Shown: positions 1-7,000 of the stretch, in pieces | Layout of the letters: every line of letters begins with the position of its first letter | Numbering within the stretch: position 1 is the first letter of the stretch | Notes under the pieces: model-generated | Seen by the model: the letters and a program-made list of their open reading frames with translations, nothing else | The model's database searches: none | Told to the model about the DNA's origin: nothing | Origin: Acidobacteriota bacterium | Lineage (GTDB): Bacteria > Acidobacteriota > Terriglobia > Acidiferrales > UBA7541 | DNA length: 8,088 nt | NCBI GenBank assembly: GCA_003224195.1 | Contig: QHYP01000275.1 | Span: 5,000-13,087, forward strand | Direction: 5' to 3' | Position numbers and translations under genes: made by a program

Positions 1-108
1 AAGTGGAACGCCAAACTGGACAGCGGCGGGGTGGTGGTCGGCGACGAAGTCGCGATCACCTTCGACATCGAGCTGGTCAAAGCGGCTTCTGCCAAGACGG
101 GCAACTGA
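1..108 (+). CDS. YceI-family protein, C-terminal fragment (5' truncated)
   Basis: The first 35 codons, open from the window edge in frame 1, end at TGA 106-108. They read K-W-N-A-K-L-D-S-G-G, then V-V-V-G-D-E-V, then alternating hydrophobic residues (A-I-T-F-D-I-E-L). This matches the end of the YceI-like lipocalin fold, where the last strands carry 'W-N/D-x-x-L-D-x-G-G-x-x-V-G-D-E-V-x-I'. Family members are usually about 170-200 residues, often secreted, and bind polyisoprenoid or other amphiphilic lipids. Only the tail is visible, so a signal peptide, the ligand pocket and the subcellular site cannot be judged. The nitroreductase gene starts 96 bases downstream on the same strand, with a GC hairpin in between, so co-transcription is possible but not clear. 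Family assignment is fairly secure despite the short length. Confidence 0.8.
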   Translation, partial: KWNAKLDSGGVVVGDEVAITFDIELVKAASAKTGN

Positions 109-139
109 GCCGAGGGGGCTCGGAGCGGCGAAATGATGG

Positions 140-164
140 GCGGGCGGCCAGGGACCCCGCCCGC
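140..164 (+). terminator. GC-rich stem-loop between YceI-like gene and nitroreductase (terminator-like, no T-tract)
   Basis: GCGGGCGG at 140-147 pairs perfectly with CCGCCCGC at 157-164 around a 9-base loop, 32 bases after the YceI stop. A smaller hairpin (CCGAG/CTCGG around GGGG) lies between it and the stop. No T-run follows, so this is not a canonical intrinsic terminator. It could attenuate transcription or protect the upstream mRNA end. The pairing is seen directly; function is inferred. Confidence 0.35.
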
Positions 165-204
165 GCAATCGACCTCCTTCATAAAATTTGCAGGAGAAAG
201 AGTC

Positions 205-807
205 ATGGAAAAGCTCGCAGCGAGTGATCACCCAATTCATGAGGTAATCCGCAGCCGCTGGAGTCCGCGGGCATTCTCGAAGAAACCAGTTCCCGCGGAC
301 GCACTGAAAAGCCTGTTTGAAGCGGCGCGGTGGGCCGCGTCCAGCTACAACGATCAGCCATGGGCCTATATCGTTGCGACGGGGGAGGACACCGAAAACT
401 TCAACAAACTGCTTTCGGTCCTGATGGAGGGGAACCAAATTTGGGCGAAAAACGCGCCGGTGCTTGCTCTGGCCGTCGCGCGGCTGAATTTCCATCACAA
501 CGGCAGCCCGAACCGCGTCGCCGTCTACGACGTGGGCGCCGCGAGCGCGAACCTGACGTTCGAGGCCACGGCGCGCGGATTGGCAGTACACCAGATGGCC
601 GGGTTCTACCCCGACAAGGCGAGGGAAGTGTTTCAAATTCCCGTGGGATGGGAACCGATTGCCGCGCTCGCCATCGGCTACCCGGGTGATGCCGACGGGT
701 TGCCCGAAAACCTGCGACAAGCGGAGGCGGCGCCGCGCAGCCGCAAGCCCCTGTCGGAGTTTGTCATGACGGGCGTGTGGGGCAAGCCATCGCCGCTCGT
801 TCGTTAA
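205..807 (+). CDS. Nitroreductase family protein (FMN-dependent oxidoreductase)
   Basis: This 200-residue protein matches the nitroreductase superfamily (FMN-binding, usually homodimeric, NAD(P)H-dependent reduction of nitro groups, quinones or flavins; cytoplasmic). Visible signatures are the N-terminal R-S-R-W-S-P-R-A-F at 16-24, which contributes phosphate-binding arginines, A-A-R-W-A-A-S-S-Y-N-D-Q-P-W at 40-53 (the family's 'A-P-S-x-x-N-x-Q-P-W' loop), and a C-terminal P-I-A-A-L-A-I-G-Y-P-G at 151-161. The length is normal. The ATG at 205 was chosen because AGGAG (192-196) lies 8 bases upstream and the family's R-S-x-R-x-F motif then begins near residue 16. An in-frame ATG at 136 would add 23 residues without family similarity. 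The stop is TAA, and the DedA-rhodanese gene begins 28 bases later, suggesting one transcript. Substrate cannot be deduced. Confidence 0.9.
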   Translation: MEKLAASDHPIHEVIRSRWSPRAFSKKPVPADALKSLFEAARWAASSYNDQPWAYIVATGEDTENFNKLLSVLMEGNQIWAKNAPVLALAVARLNFHHNGSPNRVAVYDVGAASANLTFEATARGLAVHQMAGFYPDKAREVFQIPVGWEPIAALAIGYPGDADGLPENLRQAEAAPRSRKPLSEFVMTGVWGKPSPLVR

Positions 808-835
808 GATTGAATCGAAGGTAGAACCGCTCTCC

Positions 836-1780
836 ATGCACAGCGCCATCGCTTTTCTTTTGAAGCACGGCTCGTTTCTTGTGTTCGCCTGGGTGCTGGC
901 CGAACAGCTCGGCTTGCCGATCCCTTCCGCGCCGCTTCTTCTGGCCGCGGGAGCGCTGGCGGGTACTGGGCACCTCAGCTTCGGGGTGTCGTTGTTGATG
1001 GCGCTGTTCGGAGCGCTCATCGCGGATTTTCTCTGGTACGAGCTGGGCCGGCGCAAAGGGATTCGGATCCTGGAATTTCTCTGCCGGATTTCGCTCGAGC
1101 CGGATTCGTGTGTGCGGCGGACGGAAGGGGTCTTCGCCAAGCACGGCGCGCGGTCGCTGCTTGTGGCCAAGTTTCTTCCCGGGCTGAGCACCGTGGCGCC
1201 GCCACTGGCGGGCATCTTCGACATGCGCCGGCTGCGGTTTTTGTTGTACGACGCGCTCGGCGCATTGCTCTGGTCGGGAAGTTTCCTCGGGTTCGGTTAC
1301 GCGTTTAGCGGGCAAATCGAGCGCGTTGCCGATCGCGCGCTGGCGCTGGGCAGCCGACTTCTGATTTTCTTGGCTCTTGCGTTAGCGGCGTGGATCGGAT
1401 GGAAATTCCTGAAGCGGCAGCGCTTCATCCGCGAACTGCGCATCGCGCGCATCACCGTGCAGGAACTCAAGGAAAAGCTGGAAGCAGGCGAGGACGTCGT
1501 CATCGTGGATCTGCGTCACTCGCTGGATTTCGAAGCCGATCCGGAAACAATTCCGGGCGCTGTTCGCATGGACGCGAAAGAGCTGGAAGAGAAAAACGGC
1601 TTGCTTCCGAGGGACCGCGACGTCGTTCTCTACTGCACTTGACCGAGCGAAGCCACAAGCGCCCGTGTGGCGCTGCTGCTTCGAAAACAGGGCATCCAGC
1701 GCATCCGCCCACTGCTCGGCGGGCTGGACGCCTGGCGGGACCAGGGCTATCCCATGGAAACGCAATCACCGGCAGCGTGA
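836..1780 (+). CDS. DedA-rhodanese fusion membrane protein with in-frame TGA at the catalytic Cys codon; candidate selenoprotein (Sec269)
   Basis: Read with TGA 1640-1642 as a sense codon, the product has 314 residues. Residues 1-195 form a DedA/VTT membrane domain: hydrophobic segments near 12-42, 48-66, 107-127, 137-158 and 172-190, with Q-L-G-L-P-I-P at 24-30, Y-E-L-G-R-R-K-G at 68-75 and K-F-L-P-G-L-S-T at 112-119 (the family's F-x-P-G loop). Residues 205-308 form a cytoplasmic-type rhodanese domain: V-I-V-D-L-R-H at 222-228, I-P-G-A-V-R at 239-244, V-V-L-Y-C-T-[TGA]-P-S-E-A-T-S-A-R at 263-277, and L-L-G-G-L-D-A-W at 293-300. Aligned with GlpE-type rhodaneses, the TGA falls on the persulfide-forming cysteine; from memory, homologous fusions have C-x-C-P-x-E there. 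Conventional termination at 1642 gives 268 residues with no active site. A possible SECIS hairpin follows the TGA. Start ATG 836 has only a weak GAAGG at 817-821. It is probably co-transcribed with the nitroreductase. Alternatives are a recent nonsense mutation or a base error. Domain calls are near certain; selenocysteine is likely but unproven. Confidence 0.8.
1640..1642 (+). other. In-frame TGA, proposed selenocysteine codon
   Basis: Codon 269 of the DedA-rhodanese gene. It follows TGC ACT (Cys-Thr) and precedes CCG AGC GAA (Pro-Ser-Glu). TGC or TGT would give the expected catalytic cysteine, and TGA differs from TGC by one base. Reading frame and family similarity continue without a break to a second TGA at 1778-1780. 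Other genes here end normally in TGA, so global recoding of TGA is excluded. Confidence 0.65.
1646..1674 (+). promoter_or_regulatory. Candidate bacterial SECIS hairpin just after the TGA
   Basis: GCCACA (1652-1657) pairs with TGTGGC (1666-1671) around the loop AGCGCCCG (1658-1665). AGC (1646-1648) pairs with GCT (1672-1674) below a one-sided GAA bulge, giving 9 base pairs. A competing longer arrangement pairs CGAAGC (1648-1653) with GCTTCG (1678-1683). Bacterial SECIS elements lie in the coding sequence directly 3' of the UGA and carry a G in the first two positions of the apical loop, roughly 16-37 bases from the UGA. Here G is second in the loop and the loop starts 15 bases after the UGA, so it is borderline. 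In GC-rich coding DNA such hairpins also occur by chance; folding was done by eye. Confidence 0.45.
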
Positions 1781-1834
1781 CGCCCACAAGAGCAGACTGC
1801 GGGTTGAGATTCGGCCTGAGGAATGCGTTTTCGA

Positions 1835-2389
1835 TCAGAGCCTGGGCAACACAATTCCCTGCTGCGCCTGGTATTTCCCTTTCTTATCCTTGTAGGAGAC
1901 TTCGCAGTCTTCATCGGACAGAAAGAATAGAACCTGGCAAAGGCCTTCGTTGGCGTAAATCTTCGCGGGCAAGGGTGTAGTGTTGCTGATTTCGAGCGTG
2001 ACGAAGCCTTCCCACTCCGGCTCAAACGGTGTGACGTTCACGATGATGCCGCAGCGCGCGTAGGTCGATTTCCCGACGCAAATGGTCAGCACATTTCGGG
2101 GGATGCGGAAATATTCGACCGAGCGCGCGAGCGCGAAGGAATTCGGCGGGATAATGCAAACATCGCCCTTGTAATCGACGAGTGAGCGCGGGTCAAAATG
2201 TTTTGGGTCCACGATCGTCGAGTTCACGTTGGTGAAAATACGGAATTCATCCGCGACGCGGATGTCGTAGCCGTAGGAGGAAACGCCATAGCTGATCACG
2301 CCCTCGCGCATCTGGCGGTCCATGAACGGCTCGATCATCTTGTGCTCGAGCGCCATGCGGCGAATCCAGTGATCCGGCTTTACCGACAT
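1835..2389 (-). CDS. dcd: dCTP deaminase
   Basis: This 184-residue protein (typical Dcd length) converts dCTP to dUTP plus ammonia, supplying dUMP for thymidylate synthesis in the cytoplasm; the family is a trimer of dUTPase fold. Visible signatures are S-Y-G-Y-D-I-R at 38-44, C-I-I-P-P-N-S-F-A-L at 78-87, the nucleotide-binding G-K-S-T-Y-A-R at 106-112, V-N-V-T-P-F-E-P-E-W-E-G at 117-128, and T-L-E-I-S-N at 131-136 with E133 as the likely catalytic glutamate. The C-terminal G-K-Y-Q-A-Q-Q-G lid (171-178) closes over substrate. Start ATG has GGGAGGAG ending 3 bases upstream. Some homologs are bifunctional dCTP deaminase/dUTPases, which cannot be settled by eye. The gene converges on the DedA-rhodanese gene with a 54-base gap and no recognisable terminator, and is divergent from the HU gene. 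Confidence 0.95.
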   Translation of the reverse strand: MSVKPDHWIRRMALEHKMIEPFMDRQMREGVISYGVSSYGYDIRVADEFRIFTNVNSTIVDPKHFDPRSLVDYKGDVCIIPPNSFALARSVEYFRIPRNVLTICVGKSTYARCGIIVNVTPFEPEWEGFVTLEISNTTPLPAKIYANEGLCQVLFFLSDEDCEVSYKDKKGKYQAQQGIVLPRL

Positions 2390-2439
2390 CCACTCCTCCC
2401 GGCTCTCGGCTGAGAAATCTGTGAAGCAAAAAGAAGCGC

Positions 2440-2468
2440 AGTCTAGTACAGCGCGCGCAGCTTGACAA
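2440..2468 (-). promoter_or_regulatory. Candidate sigma70-type promoter for dcd
   Basis: On the minus strand, TTGTCA (bases 2468-2463, 5 of 6 to the -35 consensus) is followed after 17 bases by TAGACT (2445-2440, 4 of 6 to the -10 consensus). Transcription would begin near 2433, leaving a leader of about 44 bases with the strong Shine-Dalgarno. The -35 overlaps the -35 of the HU promoter on the other strand. Inferred from sequence only. Confidence 0.5.
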
Positions 2469-2490
2469 CCTGCGGCGCAGCCTCTAGCAT
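2462..2490 (+). promoter_or_regulatory. Candidate sigma70-type promoter for the HU-family gene
   Basis: A perfect TTGACA (2462-2467) is followed after exactly 17 bases by TAGCAT (2485-2490, 4 of 6 to TATAAT). Initiation would be near 2497, leaving about 20 bases that contain GGAGG (2508-2512) before the GTG start at 2518. The perfect -35 and ideal spacer make this the best promoter candidate in the window. Confidence 0.6.
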
Positions 2491-2517
2491 CGGCACCTCG
2501 GGAAGACGGAGGCGCGC

Positions 2518-2784
2518 GTGATCAAGCTGGACATCGTGAACGCTGTCGTAGCGAGGGCGAGTATCAGCCGGACAAAAGCTGAGCAGGCCGTCGAAACCAT
2601 TTTCGAAGCACTCAAGAACGCTCTCGGACGCGGCCAGCGCATCGAATTGCGCAAATTCGGTGTCTTCAGCGTGAGGCCGCGGAAGACCGGCATCGGGCGC
2701 AATCCGAAAACGGGCGAAGAGGTGAACATTCCACCGGGCAAGGCCGTGCGCTTCAAGCCGGGCAAAGAGTTGCAAGGCCTGTGA
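2518..2784 (+). CDS. HU/IHF-family histone-like DNA-binding protein
   Basis: This 88-residue nucleoid protein has the family's usual length and acts as a dimer that bends or compacts DNA. The N-terminal helical dimerisation body spans 1-45 (T-K-A-E-Q-A-V-E-T-I-F at 19-29), followed by I-E-L-R-K-F-G-V-F at 42-50. The beta-arm includes G-R-N-P-K-T-G-E at 60-67, where the proline of R-N-P intercalates into the minor groove, and the protein ends with the conserved F-K-P-G-K-E-L. The start is GTG at 2518, supported by GGAGG 5 bases upstream and by the canonical M-I/T-K-x-D/E-I-V opening. HU and IHF subunits cannot be told apart safely by eye. It is transcribed alone: its own promoter candidate lies upstream and a strong terminator starts 6 bases after the stop. 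Confidence 0.95.
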   Translation: MIKLDIVNAVVARASISRTKAEQAVETIFEALKNALGRGQRIELRKFGVFSVRPRKTGIGRNPKTGEEVNIPPGKAVRFKPGKELQGL

Positions 2785-2790
2785 AACTCG

Positions 2791-2815
2791 CCGGCCGGCT
2801 TTCTGGCTGGTTTTT
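2791..2815 (+). terminator. Intrinsic terminator of the HU-family gene
   Basis: CCGGCCGG (2791-2798) pairs along its full length with CTGGCTGG (2803-2810), six Watson-Crick and two G-U pairs, around the tetraloop CTTT. TTTTT (2811-2815) follows immediately. Position just after the HU stop and the U-tract make this a canonical rho-independent terminator for plus-strand transcription. Confidence 0.8.
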
Positions 2816-2853
2816 CCGCGGAATATTCTGAGTGGTAAACGCACCTACCGCAT

Positions 2854-3831
2854 TTGACACCCCTCGATCCAGAGACTGAATCTCCTCATCCCGCCTCGGC
2901 TGCGGAGCAGAACGCTGGCCGTGCGTATACGTTCCGCGCAACGGGGCGCGGCGGGCCTCGCTCCGGCTCCCTGCTCTTGGCCCTCGCGCTGTTTCTCCTG
3001 ACGCTGCTCACCTGTTTGGCCGCCGGCGCGCAGTTCGCCGCATCGTACGCGCGGAATGAAACCGCATCCTTCGATGAATTCGTGCGCGCGCTCAAACTTC
3101 TTGTGCGCCATCCCAGCGGACTGGGCGGAGGATTACCGTTCGCTCTGACGCTGATGGGCATCTTGCTTGCGCACGAACTCGGGCATTGGTTTGCCTGCCG
3201 CAAACACGGCATCCGCGCCAGCTACCCATTTTTCATTCCCGCGCCCACGCTCATCGGCACGCTCGGCGCGTTCATATTGATCCGTTCACCGATCCGAAGC
3301 CGCCGGGCGCTCTTCGACGTGGGCGCGTCCGGCCCGATCGTGGGTTTCTCCCTCGCGCTGCCGGCATTGGCGTACGGAATCTTGCACGGAAAAGTGGTCC
3401 CACGCCTGGACGCCGGCTCCGAATTCGTCTTCGGCATCCCGCTTGCGCTTCGGGTGATGGCGGCGTTGCTGAGGCCGGGCGTCGCGGTGACGCACCTGCT
3501 GCTGCATCCCGTTGGCAGAGCCGCGTGGGTGGGATTGTTTGCCACGGCATTGAACTTGCTTCCTTCGGGCCAACTCGACGGCGGCCACATCCTCCGCACG
3601 TTGAATGACCGGTGGCACGCGCGCATCACGCAATTCCTACCCTTGTGCCTTATCCCACTCGGTTATTTCCTGTGGCCCGGATGGTACATCTGGGCGGGGC
3701 TGCTCTTCGGCCTCTCTTTCTTTCGGTCCGCTCCGATGCTGGATGCGACTCCTCTCGATCCGCGCCGGCGCGTCCTCGCGCTCCTGTCTTTCTTCATTTT
3801 TCTCGCTTGTTTCATGCCCGAGCCAGTCTGA
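2854..3831 (+). CDS. Site-2 protease family (M50) intramembrane zinc metalloprotease
   Basis: This 325-residue multi-pass membrane protein is of the M50 site-2 protease family, which cleaves transmembrane helices, often of anti-sigma factors. The zinc motif H-E-L-G-H is at 107-111 in a hydrophobic segment. The third ligand motif N-L-L-P-S-G-Q-L-D-G-G-H is at 234-245, with the aspartate at 242. Between them, F-F-I-P-A-P (126-131) and G-T-L-G-A-F-I-L-I-R-S-P-I (135-147) resemble the EGY-like branch without PDZ domains. Hydrophobic segments lie near 39-60, 95-112, 160-176, 224-237, 261-290 and 306-321. Residues 1-37 are polar and probably cytoplasmic. An in-frame TAA at 2836 and the absence of upstream ATG/GTG leave TTG 2854 as the first possible start; it lacks a clear Shine-Dalgarno, so the start is uncertain. 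No substrate gene is adjacent. Confidence 0.9.
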   Translation: MTPLDPETESPHPASAAEQNAGRAYTFRATGRGGPRSGSLLLALALFLLTLLTCLAAGAQFAASYARNETASFDEFVRALKLLVRHPSGLGGGLPFALTLMGILLAHELGHWFACRKHGIRASYPFFIPAPTLIGTLGAFILIRSPIRSRRALFDVGASGPIVGFSLALPALAYGILHGKVVPRLDAGSEFVFGIPLALRVMAALLRPGVAVTHLLLHPVGRAAWVGLFATALNLLPSGQLDGGHILRTLNDRWHARITQFLPLCLIPLGYFLWPGWYIWAGLLFGLSFFRSAPMLDATPLDPRRRVLALLSFFIFLACFMPEPV

Positions 3832-3846
3832 GTAGGATGAGCCTGC

Positions 3847-3875
3847 TTGACAGGACGGCCCTCAAGCTTTAGAAG
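3847..3875 (+). promoter_or_regulatory. Possible promoter for the Oar-like gene
   Basis: TTGACA (3847-3852) and TAGAAG (3870-3875, 4 of 6) are separated by 17 bases, in the 192-base gap after the protease. The leader would be about 140 bases. The same bases can form a hairpin (GCTTGA 3845-3850 with TCAAGC 3862-3867, then TTT), which could instead be a weak terminator of the protease gene. The rest of the gap shows nothing recognisable. Confidence 0.3.
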
Positions 3876-4023
3876 GAAGAGGCGCTGAAGTCTTAATGGG
3901 TGTGGATGCTCCGCATGCAATTTGATTCTCTCGGTTTCCCTACGGTCTTGCTCTCGTTCGCATCGCTGCTTTCCACCGAAAATCCGTTGGGATGCCGAAG
4001 ATTCCTTTTCTGGAGATGAAGCC

Positions 4024-7000
4024 ATGAAGAAACTGGACTTCCCGCAGAGGAGCCTCGTGATTTGCCTCACTGCTTTGTTCCTTCTTGCCTCTTCCGCGCT
4101 CGGGCAGCGCGGGACGAACGGCTCGGTCGAAGGCACGATCACTGACCCGCAGGGCGCTGCTGTCCCCGGCGCCGCTCTAACCCTTCTTAATTCGGATACG
4201 GGATTGAAGCTCGAGGCCACCAGCGACGAGAACGGGCTGTTTCATTTTCCCGTCGTGCCCGTTGGCAGCTATCGCCTCATCGCGGAGCACAGTGGCTTCG
4301 CCAAGTACGCCGCCAATGTCACCGTGGACGTCGGCGCAGCCATTAACGTGCCGGTGCAATTGACGATCGGCACGCAAGCTTCCTCGGTGAGCGTCACGTC
4401 CGAGGCGCCCGTGATTGAAGCGACGCGCTCTTCGGTCGAATCGGTAGTGAATGAACGCGTGGTCGCGGACTTGCCGACGCTCGGCCGTAACTTCATCAAC
4501 TTCACGCTGCTCACTCCAGGAGTCACGACCGACGTGCGAGGCGGCGACATCAGCTTTGCCGGCCAGCGCGGAACGCTGAATTCGCTGATTGTGGACGGCT
4601 CGGACAACAACAACACGTTTTTCGGACAAACGCTTGGGCGCACGGGCTCGGGGCGCGCGCCGTATCAATTCAGTCAGGACGCGGTGCAGGAATTTCAGGT
4701 GAACTCCAATGCCTACTCAGCCGAATACGGCAACGCCGGGGGCGCTGTGATCAACGTGGTCACGAAGTCCGGCACGAATGCGTTCCACGGCACTGCATTC
4801 GAGTTCTACCGTGACCGCTCGCTGAACGCCTTCGACCCCATCGCCAAGGCCCAGGGCCGGCCCAAACAGCCTTATCACTTCAATCAGTTCGGGGGAAACG
4901 TAGGCGGCCCCGTGATCAAGGACAAGCTCTTTTTCTTTTTCGATTATGACGGGCAAAGGAACACTACGCCGAATCTTGTCTTTCCTGTCAGCGGCTGCGC
5001 CGGACCGCCGGCAGACGCGAACGTGGCGGCTGCTTGCAGCTATCTCCAGGCGCGGGACGCCTCCTGGACGAGCGGGTTTAACCAGGACGTTTACCTGGGC
5101 AAGGCAGATTGGCACTTGAGTTCCACGGAGTTGGTGACCGTGCGCATCAACAGCCAGCGCTTCACCGGCGCAAACCTCGAGAACGTCGGGAGCTTCAACT
5201 CGCTCGAGCACACCGGCGCATCGAATGTGACTTCGGACACGATCTCCGGCCAGCTTACTTCGACGCTCTCGGCACATTTCGTCAACGAATTCCGCGCTGC
5301 CTACATCCGGGATAACGAGCCGGGACAGTCCAACAGCATCAACCCGCAGGCTACTGTGTTCAACGGCGGCCAGCAACAGCTCGTCGTGGGCCGCAATTTC
5401 TTCAGCCCGCGCTTCACCAACATTAAGCGCGGGCAGTTTGCGGACACGGCGACCTGGATCCGCGGCCGCCACACCTTCAAATTCGGCGGAGACATTTTGG
5501 CCGACAGGATCGCCAACTTCTTCCCCGGCAATTTTTCCGGCGCATACACCTTCAACAGCCTGGAGAGCTTTGGGTGCAGCGTGCTGGGAACGCCGTGCTA
5601 CAACACGGCGCCTAATGGCTCCCAGGACAAATTCGTGGAAGCTTTCGCCGGAACCGGCACGACGGGGCCCACTACGAAACCAAACCTCACCGAGTTTTCG
5701 GGCTTCATTCAGGACGAATGGCGCGTTCGACCGAACCTCACGCTGAATCCCGGCCTACGTTACGACTACGAGGGCTTGGCGCAACCCTCCGTGCTGAGTT
5801 CTGTAGCCCAACAAGCCGGAATCCTGACCAACCGGATCAACACTGACAATAACAATTTCGGCCCGCGCCTCGGCTTCGCCTGGACGCCGAGCCGGTTCAA
5901 CCAGAAGGTCGTCGTTCGAGGAGGCTACGGTCTTTATTACGGGCGCACGCCTTCGATCATGGTGGGCACGGCGCATTCCAACAACGGCCTCCAAGTGGAG
6001 ACATTGACGTACTTCGGCACGGCCATTCCTTTTACGTATCCGAACACCCAATGCGGCCCGCCAGTGGCGAACCCCAATTGTCCGCCACCCTCGCTTCCCA
6101 CACCTCCTCCTCCCTCGATCTTTGTGTTTAACCCGAATTACGTCGAGCCCTACACGGAGCAGTCGAGCCTGGGCATTGAATGGGCCGTGGCTAAAGACAC
6201 GGCGCTTAGCATCTCTTATTTGGGCGTCCGTGGCGTGCACCTGCAACGCACGCGCGATGTTAATCTGGCGGGTGAAACTCCGGCGACCATCAGCGTCTCG
6301 GGAACGACCACCATGTTCACGTATCTGCGCTACCCGGGCACAAGCGGGCCCATACGACCGAACACCAATTTCGGCCGAATTGAGGAATTTGAATCGAACG
6401 CCAACTCAAGCTTCAACGGCTTGATTATACAGTTGAACAAACGTTTCGCGCAGAACTACCAGTTGCTGGCGAGCTACACGTACGGCAAGGTGATCGACGA
6501 CGCGCCGGATGCCACGTCGGTGGTTCCTTTCTCGAGCGACGATGCCAAGATGGTGGAGGATCCGCTGAATGTTCGCCTTGATCGTGCCGCCGGCGTGAAC
6601 GATCAGCGCCACCGATTCGTTCTGAGTGGAGTCTGGAACCTGAACTACGGCCAAAGCCTTTTCGCAGGGGCCAAGCAAATCCTGGGAGGCTGGGAGTTGA
6701 GCGGAATCTTCACCGGGCAGTCTGGCCAACCCTATTCCCCCATGGTCGGCGGAGATTTGAATAATGATTCAAACAGTTTAACCGACCGTGTGCCGGGGGT
6801 GGGCCGGGACACGCTGTACTTGCCCCGTACGATCGAGCTGGACTCCCGCATCGCGAAGAGAATTAACCTGACCGAGCACTACCGGCTGGAGCTCATCGGT
6901 GAAGCGTTCAACCTCTTCAACCACGCGAATATTAACGGCGTGAATCGCACCCAGTACGCGCTGAGCTTCTCCACGACTGCATGCGGCAGTGTAGGCACCC

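Noticed and set aside
182..187. TAAAAT as a -10 box for the nitroreductase gene
   Set aside because: No -35-like sequence lies 16-18 bases upstream, and initiation would fall inside the Shine-Dalgarno.
764..1315. 183-codon minus-strand frame opposite the DedA domain
   Set aside because: Low-complexity R/Q/E/P-rich translation, opposite a well-supported membrane protein gene, with no family resemblance.
1640..1642. Genetic-code change with TGA read as an ordinary amino acid throughout
   Set aside because: The YceI-like, HU, M50, Oar-like and dcd genes all end in TGA exactly where their families end, so TGA is a normal stop in this genome.
1600..1680. Frameshift as the cause of the interrupted rhodanese domain
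   Set aside because: The sequence on both sides of the TGA is in the same frame with uninterrupted family similarity; no insertion or deletion is needed.
1781..1834. Bidirectional terminator between the convergent DedA-rhodanese and dcd genes
   Set aside because: No stable inverted repeat with a T- or A-tract is visible in these 54 bases.
3922..4023. Upstream TTG start extending the Oar-like protein by 34 residues
   Set aside because: The extension has no ribosome-binding site and would bury the signal peptide that begins cleanly at ATG 4024.
4717..5472. 251-codon open frame on the minus strand inside the Oar-like gene
   Set aside because: Arginine/valine/alanine-rich translation without a recognisable domain, lying antisense to a clear gene; a typical GC-rich shadow frame.
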